From Bacteroidota bacterium (GTDB taxonomy: Bacteria > Bacteroidota > Bacteroidia > NS11-12g > UBA955): DNA of 49,569 bases. Each line of letters starts with the position of its first letter. Positions within the stretch are counted from its first letter, which is position 1. Position numbers and translations under genes: made by a program. The notes under the pieces are model-generated. The model searched no databases. It saw only the letters and a program-made list of their open reading frames with translations, and was not told the origin of the DNA. Positions 25,603-34,370 of this stretch are shown here, piece by piece. Where the stretch lies: the NCBI GenBank assembly GCA_018333525.1, contig JAGXTF010000004.1:1-49569 (forward strand), in the 5' to 3' direction.

Positions 25603-25908
25603 TCTTCATTACCGGAATTTGATAGATTCTAACACCCATGTCTTCAGGGGATAGCCAACTTGTCCGGGATGACTGGGTTATCTGTGATGATCCAGATGGG
25701 GGTCTCAACAAAAGTCTTCAGTCGCAAAAGCCGTTGTGTGGCTTTTGCGTTTTTATTCCGCTTGCTGCTTTGGATCAGACTTCAAAAATGCAAAGAAAAA
25801 TCTCACTTCGTCAAGGCTTTTGTCGGTCGGATGACTGGATCAATTTCGAACTTTTTTGAGGATGACTTGGCTGCCTTCCTGCCTATGTTAAATAAGGATT
25901 GCTAGATG
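25603..25908. other. Gap after the oxidase operon
   Basis: About 300 bp without a convincing gene. It holds the terminator at 25723-25757. Open frames run through the terminator hairpin and have no family resemblance, so they are not called. The second 329-bp repeat begins at 25909. Confidence 0.6.
25723..25757 (+). terminator. Rho-independent terminator of the oxidase operon
   Basis: A perfect 10-bp stem CGCAAAAGCC (25723-25732) / GGCTTTTGCG (25740-25749) with a 7-nt loop is followed by TTTTTATT. It lies 120 bp after the last cassette gene and isolates the cassette from otsB. Confidence 0.85.
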
Positions 25909-26237
25909 TTATACTTCAACTGCTGGTCTTCAGCGCAAGAGAACTTTGATACCAAATAAGACCGCAAAATCTCGTTATCCAACGGCAAACTCTGGGTTGA
26001 AACGCAACAAACAGAAAATCATTAATTTAGGCAATAATTGTGTATTTTTTACTGATAACAAACTATTAACCATTACATTACACGTGATTTGGCTCCTCGT
26101 GCACCAATTTTGTACCTTTGCTGAGTATTTTTGAAAAGCAATCCCGTACTACTTTGGTATTGCGATAGAATAAATGCTCGGGTTGGAGCATGCTTGGTTG
26201 GAGAAATGATAAGTTGGAATTTAATAGATCAGTTTAG
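25909..26237. repeat. 329-bp direct repeat, copy 2 (intact otsB promoter and start)
   Basis: This is the partner of 21662-21990. It continues into the functional otsB start at 26206, so it is probably the original copy, with copy 1 left behind by insertion or duplication. Both copies have the same length and are 4247 bp apart. Confidence 0.9.
26088..26120 (+). promoter_or_regulatory. Promoter of otsB-otsA
   Basis: TTTG (26088-26091), a 21-bp spacer and TACCTTTG (26113-26120) match the Bacteroidota promoter TTTG-N19-21-TAnnTTTG without a mismatch. The otsB ATG lies 85 bp downstream. Confidence 0.7.
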
Positions 26238-26961
26238 GACAGCGAAGAGCAAGCTCGTGCTGTTGGATTACGATGGTACGCTGGTTCCATTTGAATCTAC
26301 CCCGGACAAGGCGAAGCCCACGACACACGTTGAATCTTTGCTCGAAAAACTGAATCAGAGAAGCCAGACTCAGGTAATAATAATCACAGGCCGTCAATTT
26401 CAAAGTATCGATCGCTTCCTAGGTCACTTACCTATTACCATAATAGCTGAACACGGCGCTATGATAAAGGAAAACGGGAACTGGGAGCCACGTCTACATT
26501 TAGACAATAGCTGGAAAGATCATGTGATGGTAATCCTCAAAAAATGGACATTGTTTTGTCCCAATTCTTTCGTTGAAAATAAATCATTTTCCATTTCCTG
26601 GCACTATAGAAATGCCGATGAATTCCTTGGGACTTCGTGCGCTTGGCTATTACAAATGGAAATTAAAGGCATGTTTACTAGTAAGAACTTTAAAATTATT
26701 GAGGGGAATAAAGTGGTTGAAATTATTCCAGCAAATATCGGGAAGGGAGAGGCAACTGAATACGTCTTAAACCGATGCCCGCATGACTATATTCTCTCCA
26801 TTGGCGATGATACAAGCGACGAAGACATGTTCAGGGTACTGTCTGCTTCTGAAGAATATCACACCGTAAAAGTTGGAACTGGACACACAGCGGCCAAACA
26901 TAGAGTCGACCACGTTGAAGGAGTTCTTTGGTTACTTGAAACAATTGCGAATGAAGTTTAA
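26206..26961 (+). CDS. otsB: Trehalose-6-phosphate phosphatase
   Basis: 251 residues from the ATG at 26206, the start shared with the decayed repeat copy. HAD-phosphatase motifs are clear: VLLDYDGTLVPFES (nucleophile Asp), IITGRQFQSIDRFLG, AEHGAMIKENGNWE and GDDTSDEDMF (metal-binding Asp). It removes phosphate from trehalose-6-phosphate in the cytoplasm, the last step of OtsA-OtsB trehalose synthesis. It overlaps otsA by 11 bp. The perfect promoter upstream suggests strong expression. Confidence 0.9.
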   Translation: MISWNLIDQFRTAKSKLVLLDYDGTLVPFESTPDKAKPTTHVESLLEKLNQRSQTQVIIITGRQFQSIDRFLGHLPITIIAEHGAMIKENGNWEPRLHLDNSWKDHVMVILKKWTLFCPNSFVENKSFSISWHYRNADEFLGTSCAWLLQMEIKGMFTSKNFKIIEGNKVVEIIPANIGKGEATEYVLNRCPHDYILSIGDDTSDEDMFRVLSASEEYHTVKVGTGHTAAKHRVDHVEGVLWLLETIANEV

Positions 26962-29170
26962 TCTAGCGCTTATATTTTCCATAATAATCGCCTCGGGCCT
27001 GGTTTCTTTCGGTTTCACTTATTACCAAATTTCAACTGAAAGGGCCAAACTGAATAATGAATTGGAGGCCAAAATCAAACAGGTCGTTCAAGACATATAT
27101 CAGGGAGATTACAACTTCTTAGACAGCATTTCCGAGAATAATATCGAGAAATTCGCCAAGCATCTAAGCGTAAAATACGGTTTGAAAGGGGTTGCCATTT
27201 ATGGTAACGAAAATCGATTTATTGGTAATCAAGAAATCGCCCAATTCAAGGGGCACTCTGTGGATTATGCCACACAATCATTAGCGGCAGACACAGCTTT
27301 TGGAAATTTCATAAGCATTGACGGCAAAGAAACGTACCAATATATTCAGCCAATAACCAGAGACCATCTCGCCGCGAGCTCAGTAATTTTGTATGCTGAT
27401 GCTGAATATATTGATAATATTATCGGAGATATATGGTTTCGGAATTTTCTGCGATGGTTTTTTCAAGCATTTATTGTTTCTATCATTACGGTTCTGATAA
27501 TGAGGTATGGGATATTTAGTCCCATAAATAGAATCGTTAATTGGGTTAAATCAGCGCGAATGGGGGACGTAGAAGAGCTGGAACAAAACCCACCGGCAAA
27601 GTTTCTTGCTCCCCTTCATAAGGAAATAACACATATTGCCAGGGCCATGAACGAAGCAAAGGCTGCGGCAGAGGAAGAAGCAAAGCTGAGAAGTAAGTCA
27701 GAAGCTATTTGGACTCCAGAACGTCTGAAGATAGAGATGCGGAATTTGCTGCATAACAGAATGATGGTTGTCGTCTCCAACCGGGAGCCATATATGCACA
27801 TTCGGTCTGGGAAAGAGATCAAATGTATAGTTCCTGCCAGCGGCATGATTACAGCCATGGAGCCAATCCTTAAGGCTTGTGGAGGACTTTGGATTGCAGC
27901 GGCAAGCGGCGACGCGGACAAGGAGACTGTTGACGAAAACAACAGACTTCGTGTACCTCCGGAAGAGCCAAAATACACATTAAAGAGATTGTGGCTGACC
28001 AAAGAAGAAGAAGATCACTATTATTATGGTTTTTCTAATGAAGGAATCTGGCCGCTTTGTCATATTGCACATACCAGGCCGATTTTCCGAATCGAAGACT
28101 GGAGCTATTATCAGAAAGTAAATGAAGATTTTGCAAATGCAGTTCTGGAGGAAACAGCAGATGAGGAACAGCCCCTAATTCTGATACAGGATTACCATTT
28201 TGCACTTTTGCCTGAATTGATTAAAATGAAAAAACCGAAAGCTCGTGTTGCCATTTTCTGGCATATCCCCTGGCCCAATCCTGAATCATTCGGCATCTGC
28301 CCATGGCAAAAGGAAATACTTACCGGTTTGCTCGGGGCTGACCTTATCGGATTTCATACTCAATACCATTGTAATCACTTTCTTGAAACTGTGAACAACT
28401 CCTTGGAGAGCAGGGTTTTATGGGAGAGATTTTCAGTAAAGATGGGTGGACATACTACGTTAATCAAACCCTTTCCAATCAGCATTGACTTCACTATGAA
28501 GGATTTGAATAATGAAGAGAAAAAACCCGATCTGGAATTGCTTATGAAGGATCACGGAATCAAGACAAAATTCATTGGTATAGGTGTAGATCGTCTGGAT
28601 TACACCAAAGGAATAATTGAGAAGTTCTTGGCCGTAGAGTTGTTTTTGGAACAAAATCCGGCTTATCAGGGCAAATTCACATTCATTCAAATTGGGGCTC
28701 CGAGTCGCACGTCCATCAAGAGCTATGCAGACACAGCCATGGCTATCGAAAAAGAAGCAGACCGAATAAATATGCGGTTTAAAGCAAAGAACTGGAAGCC
28801 GATTCTTTTACTGAAAAAACACCACAGCCATGCCGAAATTCAGCCATACTACAAAGCTGCGCTATTCTGTATGGTTACCTCTTTGCACGATGGGATGAAT
28901 CTGGTAGCAAAAGAATTCGTATCGCAGCGGAATGATAATGACGGTGTGCTCATATTAAGCCGTTTTGCGGGGGCATCTCAGAAAATGCAGGGAGCGATCG
29001 TTATTAACCCTTACGATACCGAAAAATCGGCAAATGCCATAAAGCAGGCACTTGAAATGCCTGCCGAGGAACAACTATCACGCATGCAGTCTATGCGGAA
29101 GGAAATTCTCAGCAACAATATCTATTCCTGGGCAGCCGATTTATTGCGGACCATGGCGTCGATTCGTTAG
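26951..29170 (+). CDS. otsA: Trehalose-6-phosphate synthase with N-terminal sensor/HAMP module
   Basis: 739 residues from the ATG at 26951, chosen because it gives a clean first helix and overlaps otsB. Residues 4-26 and about 168-186 are membrane helices around a 140-residue extracytoplasmic domain. A HAMP-like segment follows (FSPINRIVNWVKSARMGDVEEL) and an Ala/Glu-rich helix (AAAEEEAKLRSKSE). The GT20 enzyme then runs from about 260 to the end: VVSNREPYMHI, FWHIPWPNPESFGICPW, GVDRLDYTKGI and LHDGMNLVAKEFV. It joins UDP- or GDP-glucose to glucose-6-phosphate. Ordinary OtsA is about 470 residues and soluble, so the front half is an added sensor-like anchor. Confidence 0.9.
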   Translation: MKFNLALIFSIIIASGLVSFGFTYYQISTERAKLNNELEAKIKQVVQDIYQGDYNFLDSISENNIEKFAKHLSVKYGLKGVAIYGNENRFIGNQEIAQFKGHSVDYATQSLAADTAFGNFISIDGKETYQYIQPITRDHLAASSVILYADAEYIDNIIGDIWFRNFLRWFFQAFIVSIITVLIMRYGIFSPINRIVNWVKSARMGDVEELEQNPPAKFLAPLHKEITHIARAMNEAKAAAEEEAKLRSKSEAIWTPERLKIEMRNLLHNRMMVVVSNREPYMHIRSGKEIKCIVPASGMITAMEPILKACGGLWIAAASGDADKETVDENNRLRVPPEEPKYTLKRLWLTKEEEDHYYYGFSNEGIWPLCHIAHTRPIFRIEDWSYYQKVNEDFANAVLEETADEEQPLILIQDYHFALLPELIKMKKPKARVAIFWHIPWPNPESFGICPWQKEILTGLLGADLIGFHTQYHCNHFLETVNNSLESRVLWERFSVKMGGHTTLIKPFPISIDFTMKDLNNEEKKPDLELLMKDHGIKTKFIGIGVDRLDYTKGIIEKFLAVELFLEQNPAYQGKFTFIQIGAPSRTSIKSYADTAMAIEKEADRINMRFKAKNWKPILLLKKHHSHAEIQPYYKAALFCMVTSLHDGMNLVAKEFVSQRNDNDGVLILSRFAGASQKMQGAIVINPYDTEKSANAIKQALEMPAEEQLSRMQSMRKEILSNNIYSWAADLLRTMASIR

Positions 29171-29462
29171 TTACGGAATTACAAACACTCTCTTAAGATA
29201 AAAATTCAGCCATTTTCAACTTGTATTTTCAATGTTATTTTAAGAAATGCATAACCTATAATTCCACTAATGCAATCCATAATTTGCTTCAAAAACTCCT
29301 AAAGCAACAAAGCCGGGAAAATTCCCGGCCCTGCTGGCTATGAAAACTTAAATCTACCCGTGGCAAAAATAAGAAAAAAGCAAGAGTTAAATTTGATAGG
29401 GATTAGCAATATCGAAAAGTCAATCCAAATGTTTGAACCATGTTTGAACCAGCTCAAAACAA
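29171..29462. other. Gap after otsA
   Basis: About 290 bp with no gene seen. It contains the GC-rich hairpin at 29312-29329 and an A/T-rich stretch that, read on the minus strand, forms the T tract of the tRNA terminator. Confidence 0.6.
29312..29329. terminator. GC-rich hairpin after otsA
   Basis: Arms GCCGGGAA (29312-29319) and TTCCCGGC (29322-29329) pair perfectly with a 2-nt turn, 140 bp after the otsA stop. A T-rich run follows only on the minus strand, so direction is unclear. Confidence 0.5.
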
Positions 29463-29492
29463 ACAAGGCTCTCAGTTTCCTGAAAGCCTTGT
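29463..29492 (-). terminator. Terminator of tRNA-Ala
   Basis: On the minus strand a 13-bp stem (one G-U pair) closes a GAAA tetraloop and is followed by TTTGTTTT. It starts 11 bp after the tRNA 3' end. Confidence 0.8.
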
Positions 29493-29502
29493 CCTGATTG
29501 GG

Positions 29503-29577
<75 letters not shown>

Positions 29578-29630
29578 TTTATTAGAACGAAAAGGAAATT
29601 ATATTCCTTTTTATTGTTTCTGTGGCTATT

Positions 29631-29751
29631 GCGCAGGCGCGTTCTAGCCAGTCCCGACAAAGCTTGGCAGCTCTGCTGCTTAGCTTGTCGAGGACCCACG
29701 ACAGGCTAAGTCCGAAGGACGTAAGCCTGGTCGGGGCTGAGCTAATCCCCC
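29631..29751 (-). pseudogene. Broken tRNA-Ala copy interrupted by REP-like element
   Basis: Minus strand: GGGGGATTAGCTCAGC (29751-29736) equals the first 16 nt of the intact tRNA-Ala. After 84 bp of inserted palindromic sequence the tRNA resumes as CTGGCTAGAACGC (29651-29639) and then diverges. The rest of the tRNA is lost. It lies 54 bp upstream of the intact tRNA on the same strand, consistent with a former tandem pair. Confidence 0.75.
29652..29735. mobile_element. Two-hairpin REP/BIME-like element
   Basis: 84 bp that starts TCCCGAC and ends GGTCGGG (inverted ends). It folds into two successive hairpins: CGACAAAGCTTGGCAG against CTGCTTAGCTTGTCG (29655-29690), and CGACAGGCTAAGTCC against GGACGTAAGCCTGGTCG (29699-29733). 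It interrupts a tRNA-Ala copy, which shows that it moved. Paired hairpins of this size are typical of REP doublets spread by RAYT transposases; no RAYT gene is in this window. Confidence 0.6.
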
Positions 29752-29800
29752 AATGGGAGGGCAAAAATGAAGAAAATTCAGGAATTTTACAACTTTATAT

Positions 29801-31330
29801 TTAACGCACCCGTAGTCTTCGCCCAATACGCAGCAGCGTGGTGGAACGGATACCATTTAACTGGCAAAGCCGGTTTACAGTTGTATGGTGTTTTCTGGCA
29901 ATCCCGCCCAACGTTTCTCCCTGCCTTACTACATGGTAGGTTGCACCATATGCGCTTACTGCCGGCTTGGCTACCTGTTTTTTGGAAGGCTTATTTTCCT
30001 TTATGTATGTAAGGATGTTATCGGAATTAACCTTATTCTCTGCAGTAGCAACTTCATTATATGCGGTTAGAAATGCATCCATAAACAGATAGGCCTGCAA
30101 TTTGTAACCATTCGGTTTAAAATGGATATGGTCGTTTTGTGCCAATCCGTTTGCATGCCATTGATTCATGCTACCCATTCCACCCATTACCTGGTTTAGA
30201 TCCCAGTATGCACAATTTTGATTTATTGCTGCAGATTTTATTGCCCTGCATACCGCATCCATATATTTGGGATACCTGTATTTATAAACGATATCCGGTG
30301 GAGTTGTAAAAATAAATGCAGCATTCGGTAACCTTTTGCGCAATTCCGAAATGGTATTTTCAATTAACAATCGATATCCAATGGTATCAAAATAAATACT
30401 ATATGATTCATTGGTTCCCAAAGAAACCAAAACCAGATCCGGTTGCAATGCTGCTGCCTGATCGAGAAAAAGAGAGGTGCGTGTAAAATTGACCAGTTGT
30501 GCAGCCCCTACTCCGGCGGTATGATAGGTAATCCCTTTTGCATTAGAATTTTCGAGCACCAAACCATAAATAATACTTTGATATTGCTGTGCTGAATTCT
30601 GAAGAGGACGAAGGGTAATATGGTCATTCAAAATCCCCAGATTTAAACTTTGGTAAGACCATGGCTGATCCAACTGGTGTTTGCCTTTCATAAGCCCGAA
30701 TTCACTTGCATACGGTTGGTCATCTGCATAAAAACCGATGTCAAACTGGTTGCTGTCATTTCCCATCAACAAAGAAATTTTATTGAATGAATTTCTGTGT
30801 TGGTCGTAATTTAATTTTGCATTTAAAACATAATTTGGATTGTTGCTCAAAATGGCAAAACCACTTATACCCAATGGTATTGAGTCTTCTTCAAAAAAGT
30901 TCCGTTTGGTAGTCCAAATCGTATTGGAAGAAAATAGTACATCGTTAGAACCATAAGACTTAGCAAGGGCAAATGGGAAAACCAACCCACGGCCTGAATT
31001 TCCGAAAATATCCTGCAAGCCGACACGAATATTTCCGCTTAAATAATCACCCTGAATATGCGAATCACCGATGTGAAGAATGCTGACTCTCTCATTTCCG
31101 GATTTTGTTTTTTCCAGTTTCTGAAAAAGAGATTGTAATGTTTGGACATTCGAAATCTGATTTTGATTCAGATTTATAACTTCTGAGGGCGCAGTGGAAT
31201 CAACGTTTTGAGATTTGACATTTCCTACAAGGGCAAGCAGGAACAGGAGGATTGGGTAACGCAATGGGGAATACGGATTTTTGCTATTTATACAGCAAAA
31301 ACCAATCCAATATGAGACATTTTGTAACAA
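29801..31330 (-). CDS. Exported SGNH/GDSL hydrolase with C-terminal LysM
   Basis: 509 residues. After a signal segment (YPILLFLLALVGNVKSQ; a TTG at 31264 gives the cleanest start) the SGNH blocks appear: ILHIGDSHIQGDY (Ser), LVSLGTNES (Asn) and NDHIHFKPNG (Asp/His). The last 50 residues are a LysM domain (YHVVRQGETLGGIARKHHTT, cut here) that would hold it to peptidoglycan. It is last of three genes with MBOAT and DHHW proteins, so it probably transfers or removes O-acetyl groups on a cell-envelope glycan. The polymer is not known. Confidence 0.8.
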   Translation of the reverse strand: MLQNVSYWIGFCCINSKNPYSPLRYPILLFLLALVGNVKSQNVDSTAPSEVINLNQNQISNVQTLQSLFQKLEKTKSGNERVSILHIGDSHIQGDYLSGNIRVGLQDIFGNSGRGLVFPFALAKSYGSNDVLFSSNTIWTTKRNFFEEDSIPLGISGFAILSNNPNYVLNAKLNYDQHRNSFNKISLLMGNDSNQFDIGFYADDQPYASEFGLMKGKHQLDQPWSYQSLNLGILNDHITLRPLQNSAQQYQSIIYGLVLENSNAKGITYHTAGVGAAQLVNFTRTSLFLDQAAALQPDLVLVSLGTNESYSIYFDTIGYRLLIENTISELRKRLPNAAFIFTTPPDIVYKYRYPKYMDAVCRAIKSAAINQNCAYWDLNQVMGGMGSMNQWHANGLAQNDHIHFKPNGYKLQAYLFMDAFLTAYNEVATAENKVNSDNILTYIKENKPSKKQVAKPAVSAYGATYHVVRQGETLGGIARKHHTTVNRLCQLNGIRSTTLLRIGRRLRVR

Positions 31331-31335
31331 TTAAT

Positions 31336-32646
31336 TTATTTTTTTCTTGTAGAATCCTTTGGATTTTTCACCTGTAACGACGGAACTTTTTTATACATCA
31401 TACTTTTGATTTTACTTCCGAAATAGGGGTTATTGGCCATAAAAATCCCGTCGATTACCAGCACTTCGTTGATTTTATTTTTTTGAATAAAGTCAAGCAG
31501 CGCAAATTTAAAATACCGGATATCCGCCACATAAACATTTTCAAAATGTGGCGCCATAAAAGGTACAAATGCATTTCCGAAACTTTCCTTTAAAACCAAA
31601 ATTCTTCTGCCGTTTTTATTCTCCGATTCAATTTTCATTACCGGATAATCAGAACCTAAAAAAACCGCATAAGTACCCACCGAACTTCTGCTTTCTGCCA
31701 GCAGTGAACCCTTGGTCCATGTATTTTCATCTGCACTTTGATTGACCGTTACCTTGTGATTTCCTGGTATCATATAATATTCAACTACATCCGGATTCTT
31801 TGCCAGTTCAGGATCTCTGGATAAAGCATATAGGGTTCCGAGAAAATTCTTTTTGGATTTTTTGGTGAGGTTTTCCAGCAGCAACGGTTCAAATCCAGCA
31901 CAAACTGAAAATGCCGAATAAGCATAATAGGCACCCAAAGCAGTCCAATGGTGGTCTGTTCTGAAATACAGGTATTCGTTTTTGTGTTCTATCAGTTTGG
32001 AATAAGCATCTGCTTTGCAAATGGATGTATTTAGGTTTTTGTACACTGCATCAATATTTGCTTTTTCTGACTTGCCTATTTTTAAATATTTATCCGGCAG
32101 CGACATCTCCGAAGCACTGGGAACCACTACACTATAAAATTTTAGGGAATCGCCTAATGCAAGTTGAAAAGTATTCAAACAGGATGCATAATAGGCGGCC
32201 ATTTTGTGGCTGCTGCCAAAAACCTGAAATGCCTTTCCTTCATAGATTAAAAGTGAATGTGCTGTTGCTGAATCTTTCACTGCAGAATCCGGAATAATTT
32301 CTTTTAATGTTTCTTTTGGAATAAATTCAGGACTGGCGGTACTTACGATTTTTACCCTTCCTTCCGGATTCCAGCCCCTTATGTTTCGCAGAAAATAACT
32401 GAACTCTATCCAATCATCCCGAAATGGAAAATTGTCAGCCACATAAGCATCCAAATCCCGGGTGTAATTGCCTTTCCACATTTCTTTTTCGTTAAATTCA
32501 GGAAAGGTTGCCAGATCGCGTTTTTCGATGATGGAAACCTTTTGCTTTTGCAATACGAAAAACATAACACCAAAAGCTGTTGAAACCCCAATAAAAAGGA
32601 TCAGATTCAGATAGTGTAACAGACTTGAATATGGTATCTTTTTCAT
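31336..32646 (-). CDS. DHHW/AlgJ-like membrane-anchored acetylation protein
   Basis: 436 residues with one N-terminal membrane helix (YLNLILFIGVSTAFGVMFFV). The periplasmic domain has the DHHW family signature YFRTDHHWTALGAYYAY and a late Ser-containing LVLKESFGNAF. These give the Asp-His and Ser of an SGNH-like acetyltransferase, as in AlgJ/AlgX-type partners of MBOAT proteins. It shares one base with the MBOAT stop (TAATG) and is followed by the SGNH-LysM gene after 5 bp: a tight operon. Confidence 0.82.
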   Translation of the reverse strand: MKKIPYSSLLHYLNLILFIGVSTAFGVMFFVLQKQKVSIIEKRDLATFPEFNEKEMWKGNYTRDLDAYVADNFPFRDDWIEFSYFLRNIRGWNPEGRVKIVSTASPEFIPKETLKEIIPDSAVKDSATAHSLLIYEGKAFQVFGSSHKMAAYYASCLNTFQLALGDSLKFYSVVVPSASEMSLPDKYLKIGKSEKANIDAVYKNLNTSICKADAYSKLIEHKNEYLYFRTDHHWTALGAYYAYSAFSVCAGFEPLLLENLTKKSKKNFLGTLYALSRDPELAKNPDVVEYYMIPGNHKVTVNQSADENTWTKGSLLAESRSSVGTYAVFLGSDYPVMKIESENKNGRRILVLKESFGNAFVPFMAPHFENVYVADIRYFKFALLDFIQKNKINEVLVIDGIFMANNPYFGSKIKSMMYKKVPSLQVKNPKDSTRKK

Positions 32647-34049
32647 TAGAATCTGAAATATAAGAATGGGTTATAACTTTTTCCAACCAACAAGGATACC
32701 GATACAACCAGCATCAAAACATTCAATAATACTTCGGCAGATATTGCCAGGTTTTTAATCGAAGTAGACCTGTGTTCCAAAAAAGATTGCATTACATTTT
32801 TCAGCGGCATGCAAAATAAGATGGCAAACAATATCCAAATAAAATTAGAACCCAGAGTGATTTGTAATTCCAAATCATAAAACTGTAATTGAGTTTGACC
32901 AATGAGTATACGCGAAAAATCGTACAATCTATGCAGGTCTGTGTAATAGAACAATGCCCAACCTATCATAGCTACCAATATCAAATAGAGATTGGAAAGA
33001 AATCCGATTTTCCCCAGGATTTTCTGTAAAAACAATTTTTCTATGGCAATAAAAAATCCAAAGTACAATCCCCATAAAATAAAATTCCAACTCGCCCCGT
33101 GCCACAATCCTGTGAGAAACCAAACCACAAGAAGGTTAAAGTACATTCTCTTTTGATTTCCACCCATGGGAATGTAAACGTAATCCCTGAAAAAACTTCC
33201 CAATGAAATATGCCATCTGCGCCAGAATTCTGTGGCGGATCTGGACACATATGGGAATCTGAAATTTTCGTGGTAATGAAAACCTATCATTTTTCCCATG
33301 CCAATTGCCATATCTGAATAACCGGAAAAGTCAAAATAGATTTGAAGAGAGAAAAGGAATAAACCTGTCCAGGCACCTGCAGTTGTTAAATGAGAGAAAT
33401 CTCCATCGAGATATTTCGTCGCCAATTCTCCGGCAGTATTTGCAAAGAAAACTTTCTTGAACAAACCGGTACAAAAACGCGTAATTCCCTGTGAAACTTC
33501 GTCCCATTTGATTTTTCGGTTATCAATTTCAGCCGCAATATCTACATAGCGAACAATGGGTCCTGCCACCAATTGGTGAAACAATGAGACAAACAACAGA
33601 AATTTATAGTATTGTTTTTGTGCCGGAACCTCTCCACGGTATACATCCAGTACATAAGATACAGATTGAAAAGTGTAGAAAGAAATTCCAATAGGCAGAC
33701 TGAATTGTGGAATTTGAAAAGTGGTTCCAAAAACAGCATTGATATTTTCATAAATAAATCCGCTGTATTTGAATGCCATCAATATACCCAGATTGAAAAT
33801 CAAAGAAGAGATTACCGCAACTTTCGCCCAAATTCTTCCCCGGAATTTATCTACAACAATGGCGTTGAAATAATCGATAAATGTAGTAAAAATCAACAAT
33901 GAAACCCATACAGGTTCCCCCCAGGCATAGAAAAACAAGGAAAAAACAATGAGCAGAATGTTCCTGTATATGTTGTTTTTGAATACATAATACAGCAGGA
34001 GATTCAGCGGTAAAAACAGACATAAAAATACAAGACTGGCAAATACCAT
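32646..34049 (-). CDS. MBOAT-family O-acyltransferase (AlgI/DltB-like)
   Basis: 467 residues, about 10-12 membrane helices. MBOAT marks include FSLPIGISFYTFQSVSYVLD, YFDFSGYSDMAIGMGKM, SATEFWRRWHISLGSFFRDY and the catalytic-histidine block LTGLWHGASWNFILWG. AlgI/DltB-type proteins pass acetyl groups across the inner membrane to partners that place them on alginate, teichoic acid or other glycans. With the DHHW and SGNH genes downstream it forms a complete envelope O-acetylation module. Confidence 0.92.
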   Translation of the reverse strand: MVFASLVFLCLFLPLNLLLYYVFKNNIYRNILLIVFSLFFYAWGEPVWVSLLIFTTFIDYFNAIVVDKFRGRIWAKVAVISSLIFNLGILMAFKYSGFIYENINAVFGTTFQIPQFSLPIGISFYTFQSVSYVLDVYRGEVPAQKQYYKFLLFVSLFHQLVAGPIVRYVDIAAEIDNRKIKWDEVSQGITRFCTGLFKKVFFANTAGELATKYLDGDFSHLTTAGAWTGLFLFSLQIYFDFSGYSDMAIGMGKMIGFHYHENFRFPYVSRSATEFWRRWHISLGSFFRDYVYIPMGGNQKRMYFNLLVVWFLTGLWHGASWNFILWGLYFGFFIAIEKLFLQKILGKIGFLSNLYLILVAMIGWALFYYTDLHRLYDFSRILIGQTQLQFYDLELQITLGSNFIWILFAILFCMPLKNVMQSFLEHRSTSIKNLAISAEVLLNVLMLVVSVSLLVGKSYNPFLYFRF

Positions 34050-34370
34050 AAGGTTTTTAGGACATTGTTTCGGCTATGATACAATAAATCGGTCAAATTT
34101 CAAGCAGAATAACCGCTAAAATTTTCTTTTTATCCTTTCCCTAAAACGATCTCCAAATGAATTTAAATGTCAATTGCAAGAAATTACATACAAAACCAAA
34201 CCGTCCTGATTAACGGTTCAAACTGGAGCTATTCGCCATTAACAACGGTTGCCATGACGAAGCTCGCTATGCTGTGTTTGGATAAAGATTGCAGATATAT
34301 TTTATCATTCAGTTGTCTTCACAAATAGGTAAACAGAAAATTTGAGATAGCTTCTGTATACATTTGCAGC
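34050..34370. other. Divergent spacer
   Basis: About 320 bp between the divergent MBOAT gene and a small membrane protein gene. No gene is seen. A TACATTTG (perfect TAnnTTTG) at about 34358-34365 lies directly before the + strand start but lacks a good -33 partner. Confidence 0.5.

Noticed and set aside
25638-25905. Two overlapping plus-strand frames of 73 and 81 codons
   Set aside because: Both cross the perfect terminator hairpin at 25723-25757 and resemble no known protein.
29582-30012. Several short frames around the tRNA-Ala and the end of the SGNH gene
   Set aside because: They overlap the REP-like element, the tRNA remnant or the SGNH-LysM coding sequence.
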